From positions 1,314 through 6,572 of the forward strand of contig DADN01000193.1 in NCBI GenBank assembly GCA_002509665.1: a stretch of 5,259 nucleotides of DNA, read 5' to 3'. This stretch comes from Methanobacterium sp. UBA8. Lineage in GTDB: Archaea; Methanobacteriota; Methanobacteria; Methanobacteriales; Methanobacteriaceae. A model generated the notes under the pieces. The model worked only from the letters and a program-made list of their open reading frames with translations. It had not been told where the DNA came from and did no database searches. Each line of letters starts with the position of its first letter. Positions within the stretch are counted from its first letter, which is position 1. Of the stretch, positions 1-5,259 are shown piece after piece. The translations under genes and the position numbers were made by a program.

Positions 1-1081
1 GTTTAGCTTTACCATCAAATATCAAATTTCTTAAAAACACATGCAGTTGTTTTACAGGAGTTTGCCCCATACCAATTGTAATTCCTTTTTCCCATAGTTT
101 TCCAAGTGGAAACATTATGTTTCCCTGTTTTTCATCTTCATTATCTGCAACAGGATTTTCCTTTGGATAGACACCTATAAGCCCTACATGACCGCCGGCA
201 TTTATTACATTTGCAATATCCATAAGTACCTGATTACGCTTTTCCTGATTAGGATTATCTCGGTCATATGCCTGAAATCCCACAGCATCTATAGCAGAAT
301 CAACGCCTAATGTCTTTTCTTCTCCAGGTCTTAATGATTCCATGAGATTTTTATTCTTCTGTCTCATTTCCATGATCTGCTGGGCAGGATCTCCATCATC
401 CGTGTTTATTGGAATTGCACCAATTGATTCTGCACGTTTAAGTCTCTCCTGCGAATCATCAATTATATAAACCTCAGATGCACCTTTTAGAATAGCACTA
501 TATGCAGCAAGCAAACCTACAGGCCCTGCACCAAAAACTGCCACAGCTTTACCTATAGAAACATGGGCCAGTTCTGTAGAATAATATGAAGTTGGAAAGA
601 TATCTGCAAGCAGTACAAAGTCATCTTCAAATTCATCTCCTGGTTCTCCAGGCAATTTCAAACAAGCCCAATCAGCGAATGGTACAAGTACATACTCTGC
701 CTGACCTCCCTGATAAGGACCCATATTGACATATCCATATGCAGATCCAGGCTGATCTGGATTTAAGGTAAGACATGCATTGGTCATACCTTGAATACAA
801 TTCAGGCAAAAACCACATGCTATGTTAAAAGGCATAACAACTCTATCTCCAGGTTTTACTAATTGTACTGCATCTCCAACCTCTTCAACTACGCCCATTG
901 GTTCATGACCAAGTGTTCGTCCAGATTCAAATGTTGTTTCGCCGTCGTACATATGTAAATCGCTTCCACATATAGCACTACTTGTAATTCGTATAATAGC
1001 ATCTGTTGGTTTGCTTATCTTTGGATTTTCTACATCCTCAACTTCAACTTTTTTAGGACCTTTATAAACAACAGCTTTCAT
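1..1081 (-). CDS. Zinc-dependent alcohol/formaldehyde dehydrogenase (glutathione-independent FDH-like), 3' end cut by window edge
   Basis: The reading frame is open from an ATG at 1081 to the left edge, giving 360 residues; Pseudomonas putida formaldehyde dehydrogenase has about 398, so some 25-40 C-terminal residues are missing. Seen: an N-terminal GroES-like catalytic domain with C38-G-S-D and G-H59-E60, and D160 in LLADIFPT as the likely third catalytic zinc ligand; four cysteines C89, C92, C95, C103 for the structural zinc; then a Rossmann fold with GAGPVG at 184-189 and an acidic residue (D208) after the second strand, which favours NAD over NADP. GVDSAIDAVGFQA (259-271) and GQTPV (339-343) match the FDH-like branch of the medium-chain dehydrogenases. 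Known members oxidise formaldehyde or other aldehydes and alcohols without glutathione, sometimes with tightly bound NAD. The real substrate cannot be read from sequence. The start is supported by GGAGGGTGA ending six bases upstream. The protein is presumably cytosolic. Confidence 0.9.
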   Translation of the reverse strand, partial: MKAVVYKGPKKVEVEDVENPKISKPTDAIIRITSSAICGSDLHMYDGETTFESGRTLGHEPMGVVEEVGDAVQLVKPGDRVVMPFNIACGFCLNCIQGMTNACLTLNPDQPGSAYGYVNMGPYQGGQAEYVLVPFADWACLKLPGEPGDEFEDDFVLLADIFPTSYYSTELAHVSIGKAVAVFGAGPVGLLAAYSAILKGASEVYIIDDSQERLKRAESIGAIPINTDDGDPAQQIMEMRQKNKNLMESLRPGEEKTLGVDSAIDAVGFQAYDRDNPNQEKRNQVLMDIANVINAGGHVGLIGVYPKENPVADNEDEKQGNIMFPLGKLWEKGITIGMGQTPVKQLHVFLRNLIFDGKAK

Positions 1082-1087
1082 TTTTTC

Positions 1088-1096
1088 TCACCCTCC
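1088..1096 (-). promoter_or_regulatory. Ribosome binding site of the dehydrogenase gene, touching the palindrome chain
   Basis: On the minus strand this reads GGAGGGTGA, six bases before the ATG at 1081, close to the archaeal ideal GGAGGTGA with one extra G. Its first two G residues (1096, 1095) fall in the outer stem of the first palindrome (1095-1104 with 1135-1146). Folding of the leader could therefore affect access to the site. That regulatory consequence is inference. Confidence 0.8.
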
Positions 1097-1434
1097 AAAA
1101 AATCCCTCGAAAATCTATGATTTTCGAAGACTTTGATTTTTTGTGGTCCCAAAACCAGAGGTTTTGAGGACCTCTAAAATCTTGTTAAAAAATTTTTGGG
1201 GCCGCCAAACACAAGTATTTGGGCCCTTGAATGCTCTGCATTCGGGGCCGAGAAAACTATGTTTTCACCGGCGTTCGAAAAATCTTAGCTTGCAAAAATC
1301 TTCGATTTTTGCGCCATCGAAACTTTCAGTTTCGTGGCCCCGAACACTACGTGTTCGAGGGCTCCAAAAATTCGAATAATTTTTGAGAGATTTTTCAAAT
1401 GTTCAAAAAATCTCAATCTTTGATGAGATTTTTT
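1095..1434. repeat. Chain of about twelve overlapping short palindromes (hairpin array)
   Basis: By eye the stretch resolves into successive inverted repeats, each sharing 1-5 bases with the next in most cases and 10 at the last joint. Extents: 1095-1146, 1145-1172, 1171-1201, 1199-1226, 1222-1249, 1247-1272, 1270-1315, 1313-1338, 1337-1362, 1362-1389, 1387-1414, 1405-1434. Starts are mostly 23-28 bases apart, with two longer units. Typical cores are GAATGC-TCT-GCATTC, GAAAAC-TAT-GTTTTC and CGAACAC-TAC-GTGTTCG: AT-rich arms of 6-9 bp with three-base loops, most often closed by a C-G pair. Between them lie GC-rich joints such as GGGCCC, GGGGCCG, CCGGCG, GCGCCA and TGGCCC. Units 3 (T-T mismatch, T-G wobble, 11-base loop) and 4 (one mismatch) are imperfect. 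Arm sequences differ between units, so this is not a direct repeat or a CRISPR. The chain fills the dehydrogenase side of the divergent intergenic region. Function unknown: it could act as cruciform DNA, as a structured RNA leader, or as a transcription barrier. Confidence 0.85.
1387..1434. terminator. Two mutually exclusive AT-rich hairpins ending the chain, terminator-like
   Basis: AAAAATCTC at 1406-1414 can pair with GAGATTTTT at 1387-1395 (loop of ten). The slightly longer AAAAAATCTCA at 1405-1415 can instead pair with TGAGATTTTTT at 1424-1434 (loop of eight, 11 perfect base pairs). The second hairpin ends in a run of T on the plus strand and, because its arms begin with A, also on the minus strand, so it resembles a bidirectional intrinsic terminator. 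No gene ends here, and both flanking genes point away. If it acts at all, it would be by attenuation of the minus-strand leader or by insulating the two promoters. That role is inferred. Confidence 0.45.
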
Positions 1435-1478
1435 TCAACCTCTCAAGTTTGAAGATAATTTTATTGTTGATCATATTA

Positions 1479-1486
1479 ATTATTTA
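1479..1486 (-). promoter_or_regulatory. Candidate TATA box for the dehydrogenase gene
   Basis: On the minus strand this reads TAAATAAT. An archaeal start site about 25 bases downstream would fall near 1455 and give the dehydrogenase mRNA a leader of roughly 370 bases containing the whole palindrome chain. Other A/T runs nearby, or within the chain around 1184-1197, could serve instead, so the assignment is weak. Confidence 0.25.
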
Positions 1487-1598
1487 TCAATAATTATTAC
1501 AAAATGATTTGAGTACTCCCTCAATTAAAATGAACTAAAAAATTACATGAAACATGTCCTAATAACTGAGCACATTCTATTCTTAATAATTTAGGCAG

Positions 1599-1606
1599 TT
1601 TAAATA
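1599..1606 (+). promoter_or_regulatory. Candidate TATA box for the symporter unit
   Basis: TTTAAATA at 1599-1606 would place transcription start near 1630 and give a leader of about 60 bases to the ATG at 1693. An equally plausible box, AATTTAAA at 1623-1630, would start transcription near 1655. Neither has a clear BRE beyond a purine or two, so the choice between them is open. Confidence 0.3.
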
Positions 1607-1679
1607 AGAGCACAAATAGATAAATTTAAAGGTATCCATTTTTAATTATTAATCATTAATTAATTAACATTCAATGAGT

Positions 1680-1687
1680 GGAGGTGA
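1680..1687 (+). promoter_or_regulatory. Ribosome binding site deciding the start of the small accessory gene
   Basis: GGAGGTGA is a perfect archaeal ribosome binding site, five bases before the ATG at 1693. A GTG at 1678 is in the same frame and would add five residues, but it would lie on top of this site, so translation must begin at 1693. Confidence 0.9.
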
Positions 1688-1692
1688 AAACA

Positions 1693-1899
1693 ATGGTCCT
1701 AGGAATAGATGATCCATGGGTTTGGAGTGCTTATATTTTAACCATATTAAGTATGCTTTTGTGCGTGATTTATGGAGCCTTAAATTGGAATAAAGGCGAT
1801 GAAGACGAAGAAGCGCAAGTTAAAGAAGAGATGGAATGGCATAAAAAAGAAAAAGAGATGGAAGAAAAAGAATTAGGGATATGGGATGAAGAAGGATAG
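1693..1899 (+). CDS. Symporter small accessory protein, 68 aa, one membrane helix
   Basis: Residues 1-8 form a short lead containing the DDPWV-type motif (D6, D7, P8, W9). Residues 9-31 form one hydrophobic helix running to the NWN turn at 31-33. Residues 34-68 are a strongly charged tail, rich in Glu and Lys, likely a cytosolic alpha-helix or short coiled coil. This matches small proteins annotated as symporter small accessory proteins in methanogens, encoded directly before SSS-family transporters. The stop lies 12 bases before the symporter ATG, so the two genes are surely co-transcribed and possibly translationally coupled. By analogy with YjcH before ActP and YhdT before PanF, it probably binds, stabilises or regulates the transporter in the membrane; that mechanism is inferred. 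The start is fixed by the perfect ribosome binding site at 1680-1687; the GTG at 1678 lies upstream of that site and is not used. Confidence 0.85.
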   Translation: MVLGIDDPWVWSAYILTILSMLLCVIYGALNWNKGDEDEEAQVKEEMEWHKKEKEMEEKELGIWDEEG

Positions 1900-1911
1900 G
1901 TAGGGATTAAA

Positions 1912-3513
1912 ATGGATAACTACATCTTACTTATTGTTATAGCTTTAATATATATTTTAATGGTGGGTTACGTAGGCTACATAGCCTGGAAAAGGACTAA
2001 AAGCGCCGACGACTACATGGTCGCCGGAAGAGAAACCCATCCATTTATCATGGCCCTAAGTTATGGGGCAACGTTTATCAGTACTGCAGCCATCGTAGGT
2101 TTTGGTGGAACAGCAGGAGTATATGGAATGGGTCTTTTATGGCTCACAGTGTTGAACATTCTTGTCGGTATTTTTATAGCATTTGTCCTGTTTGGGAAAC
2201 GAACAAGGAAAATCGGGCACAATTTAAATGCACTCACTTTCCCCGAATTCCTTTCACGTCGTTTTGACAGTAAATTTATTCAATATTTCAGTGGTGCGGT
2301 CATATTTTTAGGAATGCCTTTATATGCATCAGTAGTTTTAATTGGTATGGCAAGATTTGTACAAACAACTCTTCAAGTTGATTATTACCTGGCTTTAATC
2401 GTAATGGCAATCATTGTAGCAGTATACGTCATTTTTGGAGGTATAAGAGGTGTAATGTATACTGATGCTCTACAGGGGACCATCATGTTCTTTGGGATGC
2501 TTATTCTATTGATCGCAATTTACTGGCTTACAGGAGGAGTTACTGCAGGTAATCAGGCGCTCACTAATCTAGTTAACATAGTACCTGCCAGTGCTACTGC
2601 CAATGCCACGGCCACAGGATTTACAGGATGGACTTCTATGCCCGCATTAGGCAGTCCTTTCTGGTGGACTCTAATTTCAAGCCTTATTTTAGGTGTTGGT
2701 ATAGGTGTTTTATCACAACCACAGCTTGCAGTAAGGTTCATGACTGTTAAATCAAACAAAGAACTAAACAGAGCTGTTGCAATAGGCGGTCTTTTCATAT
2801 TTATGACCACATTTGCAGCTTATATTGTAGGATCATTATCCAATGTTTACTTCTTCCAGCATACGGGAATGACTGCAGTTCAGGCTGCAGGAGGTAATCT
2901 TGATTCAGTCATACCTGCATTCATCAGCGCTGCCATGCCTTTATGGTTTGCATACGTCTTTATGATTGTTCTGTTATCCGCAGCCATGTCCACACTTTCT
3001 GCCCAATTCCACGTGCAGGGAACTGCTCTTGGAAGAGATATATATGAAACCATATCCAATAAGAAAAAAGGATCTTCTGTGAAGGTAGCCCGTATAGGTA
3101 TCCTGATAGCAGTTGTAATAGCTGTAATTCTTGGATTTATCCTTCCAGGAAGTATAGTAGCAGTAGGAACATCCATATGGTTTGGTATAACTGCAGCGGC
3201 TTTCCTTTCAATATATACTGCTGCCATATACTGGAAGAAAGCTACAAAAGTGGGAGTTATTGCAGGACTTATATCTGGAACCTTTGCCAGTTTCTTCTGG
3301 CTAGTATTCCAGTACAAAAAATCAGCAGAGGCACTTGGTATTTGCAAAGCAATTACAGGCCAGTCAGTTCTTATAACTGCAAGTCCATGGCCTACAATAG
3401 ACCCTATTGTTATAGGTCTTCCTGTAGCGGCAATTGTAACTATTGTAGTGTGTTTAATTACCAAACCTCCAAGTAAGGAGCACATAGACAAGTGCTTTAA
3501 CGGAATAAAATAA
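1912..3513 (+). CDS. Sodium:solute symporter family protein (SSS, LeuT fold)
   Basis: A 533-residue, highly hydrophobic protein with about thirteen likely membrane helices, normal for the SSS family (TC 2.A.21). Marks seen in order: SADDYMVAGR (31-40) before helix 2, as in PutP and PanF; SYGATFIST (50-58) in the first inverted-repeat helix that helps form the sodium site; the family motif GG..G...TDALQG at 176-189; SQPQLAVRF (268-276) in the position of the PutP-type PH..RF loop; and LLSAAMSTLSAQ (354-365), whose S360 and T361 line up with the PutP sodium ligands S340/T341. Family members import an organic solute (amino acid, pantothenate, acetate or other carboxylate, sugar) with sodium. The substrate here cannot be named. 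The start ATG is 12 bases after the small accessory gene, with only a weak binding site (GGGAT at 1903-1907), which suggests translational coupling. A hairpin terminator follows 10 bases after the stop. Confidence 0.93.
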   Translation: MDNYILLIVIALIYILMVGYVGYIAWKRTKSADDYMVAGRETHPFIMALSYGATFISTAAIVGFGGTAGVYGMGLLWLTVLNILVGIFIAFVLFGKRTRKIGHNLNALTFPEFLSRRFDSKFIQYFSGAVIFLGMPLYASVVLIGMARFVQTTLQVDYYLALIVMAIIVAVYVIFGGIRGVMYTDALQGTIMFFGMLILLIAIYWLTGGVTAGNQALTNLVNIVPASATANATATGFTGWTSMPALGSPFWWTLISSLILGVGIGVLSQPQLAVRFMTVKSNKELNRAVAIGGLFIFMTTFAAYIVGSLSNVYFFQHTGMTAVQAAGGNLDSVIPAFISAAMPLWFAYVFMIVLLSAAMSTLSAQFHVQGTALGRDIYETISNKKKGSSVKVARIGILIAVVIAVILGFILPGSIVAVGTSIWFGITAAAFLSIYTAAIYWKKATKVGVIAGLISGTFASFFWLVFQYKKSAEALGICKAITGQSVLITASPWPTIDPIVIGLPVAAIVTIVVCLITKPPSKEHIDKCFNGIK

Positions 3514-3523
3514 ATTACTTTTA

Positions 3524-3551
3524 GGGGAATTATCCCCACCTATCTATTTTT
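3524..3551 (+). terminator. Terminator of the symporter unit
   Basis: GGGGA (3524-3528) and TCCCC (3533-3537) form a compact hairpin with an ATTA loop, followed by a T-rich run ending TATTTTTC at about 3544-3551. It sits just after the symporter stop codon and before a separate promoter. Archaeal termination depends mainly on the U-tract, so the hairpin may be an aid. Confidence 0.6.
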
Positions 3552-3581
3552 CAATTCAAAATTTTAATAAATATTATACAG

Positions 3582-3591
3582 CATATTAAAA
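3582..3591 (+). promoter_or_regulatory. Candidate TATA box for the hydrolase gene
   Basis: CATATTAAAA lies about 36 bases before the ATG at 3623. A start site 25-28 bases downstream would leave a leader of about ten bases or fewer, matching the absence of a ribosome binding site. Another A/T run at 3564-3578 is possible. Confidence 0.35.
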
Positions 3592-3622
3592 TCAACTGAA
3601 ATCATTTATTCTGGTTTTTATT

Positions 3623-4492
3623 ATGGAAAGAAAAGCATTCAATATCAAAAATCATGATTTTAAAGAATGGAACGGAGTATTTAATAATTCACAGCCCATA
3701 AAAGTTAAAAGTTTCGTTACAGGACAAGTAATATTAAATAAGCGCGGTGCATTGAATCCAGATCATCCAAAATCAGGGATTATCGATGATGAACTTTTAG
3801 AAGTCCCAGTACTCGCCCACTGGATCCACCATGAGAAACTGGGTGATTATTTAATAGATGCCGGTTTAGATAGTTCATATCATGATGATCCTCATGGAAA
3901 TATGAAAGGGCTGCTTTCAAAACTATTTATAAAAGCCAATTTATTTGTGGATGAGTACAAACAGGCTAAAAATCAAAATATTATGCACCATATTGAAAAA
4001 AATGGAATTAAATTAGAAGGGGTCTTCTTTACCCACCTCCATTCTGATCATATTGCCGGAACTCGTGAACTACCCAAAAACATCATATATACTGCCAGTA
4101 AAGATGAACAATACCGTGATTATAGGCCTTTCTTCTATGGAGATTACTTAAAAGGTGTAAAAACGCTTTATGAGATTGATTTTAAAGATGCGAATGATAT
4201 GCCAATCTTAGGAAAGTGCATTGATATCTTTGGTGATGGATCTCTGTGGGCAATATCAACACCAGGGCACACTAAAGGCCATATATCTTTTTTGATTAAT
4301 GCTCAAAGTGGTCCAGTCATACTAGCTGGAGATGTTTGTTTCATTGAATTAAGTTTAAAAAATGGGGTAGCTCCCAGCAGTTATACTGAAGATGTAAAAG
4401 TCAATCAAGAAAATTTTGACAAAATAGTTGAATTTAAAAGGGTTTATCCAAAAATTGAAGTGATTTGCGGACATTCATGTCCGAAAATGTAA
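3623..4492 (+). CDS. Metallo-beta-lactamase-fold hydrolase
   Basis: A 289-residue soluble protein with the complete binuclear metal set of the MBL superfamily: THLHSDH gives H138, H140, D142 and H143; TPGHTKGH gives H216; LAGDVC gives D237; CGHS near the C-terminus gives H284. The opening part, with VPVLAHWIHH (61-70) and LIDAG (77-81), resembles the AHL-lactonase/COG0491 layout in which a strand carrying a small-molecule pocket precedes the first ligand motif. The reaction is hydrolysis of an ester, lactone, thioester or similar bond in the cytosol; the substrate is unknown and I would not call it a quorum-quenching lactonase on this evidence. No signal peptide is seen. The ATG at 3623 is the only credible start (the next in-frame Met is residue 94, and an upstream in-frame stop lies at 3587-3589), yet no Shine-Dalgarno sequence precedes it, unlike most other genes here. 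It stands apart from the symporter unit behind a terminator. Confidence 0.9.
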   Translation: MERKAFNIKNHDFKEWNGVFNNSQPIKVKSFVTGQVILNKRGALNPDHPKSGIIDDELLEVPVLAHWIHHEKLGDYLIDAGLDSSYHDDPHGNMKGLLSKLFIKANLFVDEYKQAKNQNIMHHIEKNGIKLEGVFFTHLHSDHIAGTRELPKNIIYTASKDEQYRDYRPFFYGDYLKGVKTLYEIDFKDANDMPILGKCIDIFGDGSLWAISTPGHTKGHISFLINAQSGPVILAGDVCFIELSLKNGVAPSSYTEDVKVNQENFDKIVEFKRVYPKIEVICGHSCPKM

Positions 4493-4507
4493 AAATTCAA
4501 TGCCATT

Positions 4508-5164
4508 TTATTTTCTTAGGACGTTAAATATATCCAACGTTATCAATCTTTCCAATCCCATCCTCTCTAATGTTTCGCTTGAAAAAATAGTATTTTCAAA
4601 TTTTAGAACTACCAGTGCAGATATTATTCCAATTAATCCCCCTAAAACCACATCTAAAGGATAATGGACCCCGATATATACCCTTGAAAATCCAATTACT
4701 GCAGCAAATGCCAGTAATGGGTAAATCAACCTAAGCTTTCTATTTAAAACTTCAATACTATATTTAATACCAATAACTGTAGCTGCTGCAAATGAACTTG
4801 TAGCATGTCCAGAAGGGAATGAACAATATATTTCACTTTCAGAAACTAACTGATGAACATTAGTTAAAGCTAAAAAAGGTCTTGGTTCAGCAATAATATG
4901 CTTTATGAAATATACTGCAGCGCTGCTAATAAATAACGCCAATAATGCAAGTATAGCCACTTTTTTAGCCCTTACACCACCAAAAAGATATATTAATCCA
5001 CATATTATGAAACATGCTATGCTACTACCAAAATTAGTTATAAAAGGCATAATAACATTTAAAATATTGTTTTGTAGTCCATTGTTAACTAAATAGAACA
5101 TTGCTGTGTTATAATTTACTGTTTGATTAAATAAAGTATTTATAATTAAATTTATTACATCCAT
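4508..5164 (-). CDS. PAP2-family membrane phosphatase
   Basis: A 218-residue membrane protein carrying all three acid-phosphatase (PAP2) signatures: K88-X6-R95-P96 (KHIIAEPRP), PSGH at 117-120, and S160-R161-X5-H167-X3-D171 (SRVYIGVHYPLD). In the family H167 is the nucleophile, D171 assists it, and H120 is the acid. About five or six hydrophobic helices are visible (roughly 45-62, 68-88, 120-134, 147-160, 172-188), as in BcrC/PgpB-like lipid phosphatases acting on the outer face of the membrane. Likely substrates are polyprenyl (dolichyl or undecaprenyl) pyrophosphate in lipid-carrier recycling, or another lipid phosphate; which one is inference. A polar tail of about 28 residues follows the last helix. 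The start is supported by GAGGTAAT (5170-5177 on the minus strand), five bases before the ATG. The gene converges on the hydrolase gene, with 15 bases between the stops and no hairpin in that gap. Confidence 0.92.
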   Translation of the reverse strand: MDVINLIINTLFNQTVNYNTAMFYLVNNGLQNNILNVIMPFITNFGSSIACFIICGLIYLFGGVRAKKVAILALLALFISSAAVYFIKHIIAEPRPFLALTNVHQLVSESEIYCSFPSGHATSSFAAATVIGIKYSIEVLNRKLRLIYPLLAFAAVIGFSRVYIGVHYPLDVVLGGLIGIISALVVLKFENTIFSSETLERMGLERLITLDIFNVLRK

Positions 5165-5211
5165 TGAATATTACCTCGACTAAAAATTGATTAATCTTGT
5201 TATTAATACTA

Positions 5212-5225
5212 ATTTTTAAATAATT
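5212..5225 (-). promoter_or_regulatory. Candidate TATA box for the PAP2 phosphatase gene
   Basis: On the minus strand this reads AATTATTTAAAAAT, a TATA-like run about 50 bases before the ATG. That would put transcription start near 5190 with a leader of about 25 bases carrying the GAGGTAAT binding site. It is plausible by position but short and AT-rich, so chance resemblance is possible. Confidence 0.35.
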
Positions 5226-5259
5226 ATGCCAAGATTTCATCCAGATTCCCACCCTATTC

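Larger units (their letters stand above)
1437..1679. promoter_or_regulatory. AT-rich divergent promoter region
   Basis: No open frame of note lies here. The sequence is strongly AT-rich and should hold the promoters of the symporter unit (rightward) and probably of the dehydrogenase (leftward). Small inverted repeats that could be operators are TTGAT/ATCAA at 1467-1471 and 1486-1490, TTGAG/CTCAA at 1509-1513 and 1520-1524 with GAGTACTC nested at 1511-1518, ACATG-AAA-CATGT at 1545-1557, and a near-palindrome of TTAAT-type bases at 1642-1667. In sequence this AT-rich, such short symmetries can arise by chance. Confidence 0.5.

Noticed and set aside
1143..1379. A 78-codon open frame on the plus strand inside the palindrome chain
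   Set aside because: It has no ribosome binding site, its composition follows the hairpin arms and joints, and it ends within the array. It looks like a chance product of repetitive sequence.
1095..1434. CRISPR array or integron attC site
   Set aside because: There is no repeated identical unit with variable spacers, arms differ in every unit, and no cas or integrase gene is nearby. attC sites are single long imperfect hairpins with fixed core sites, which are absent.
1678..1692. GTG at 1678 as the start of the small accessory protein
   Set aside because: It lies over the perfect GGAGGTGA site at 1680-1687, which is placed correctly for the ATG at 1693.
2880..3539. A 219-codon open frame on the minus strand opposite the symporter, plus shorter ones at 2553-2810 (minus) and 3177-3476 (plus)
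   Set aside because: They lie wholly over the well-supported symporter gene, lack ribosome binding sites, and show no recognisable domains. They are shadow frames.
4493..4507. A terminator between the convergent hydrolase and phosphatase genes
   Set aside because: The 15-base gap has no inverted repeat, and only scattered T or A runs extend into the gene ends. Termination probably uses T-tracts within or beyond the opposite gene, but no site can be assigned.
4905..5096. A 63-codon open frame on the plus strand opposite the PAP2 gene
   Set aside because: It is antisense to a gene with all three PAP2 motifs and has no binding site or family resemblance.

Overview
The window reads as archaeal chromosome, most likely from a methanogen of the Methanobacterium/Methanobacteriales type. 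The evidence is moderate AT-richness, ribosome binding sites of the GGAGGTGA form (complementary to the archaeal 16S 3' end), TATA-like boxes rather than bacterial -35/-10 pairs, and a 68-residue one-helix protein directly before a sodium:solute symporter, a pair I know mainly from methanogens. The genus is inference from style, not from a marker gene.

Layout. (1) Positions 1-1081, minus strand: a zinc- and NAD-dependent medium-chain dehydrogenase of the glutathione-independent formaldehyde dehydrogenase type. It is cut by the left edge, with 360 residues visible. (2) Positions 1082-1692: a 611-base gap between two diverging transcription units. Its left half (1095-1434) is a chain of twelve short palindromes, each sharing a few bases with the next. 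Its right half (1437-1679) is plain AT-rich sequence with likely promoters. (3) Positions 1693-3513, plus strand: a two-gene unit of a small symporter accessory protein and a 533-residue SSS-family symporter, closed by a GC hairpin and T-tract. (4) Positions 3623-4492, plus strand: a metallo-beta-lactamase-fold hydrolase with every metal ligand intact but no recognisable ribosome binding site. (5) Positions 4508-5164, minus strand: a PAP2-family membrane phosphatase, convergent with the hydrolase across 15 bases.

The protein genes belong to known families. The small protein and the symporter almost certainly work together, by analogy with YjcH/ActP and YhdT/PanF in bacteria. No sequence link ties the hydrolase, the phosphatase and the dehydrogenase into one pathway.

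The unusual part is the palindrome chain at 1095-1434. Arm sequences differ from unit to unit while the pairing is kept. The GC-rich joints between units pair both backwards and forwards, so neighbouring extended stems exclude each other. It begins on the ribosome binding site of the dehydrogenase gene. I do not recognise it as any named repeat class.
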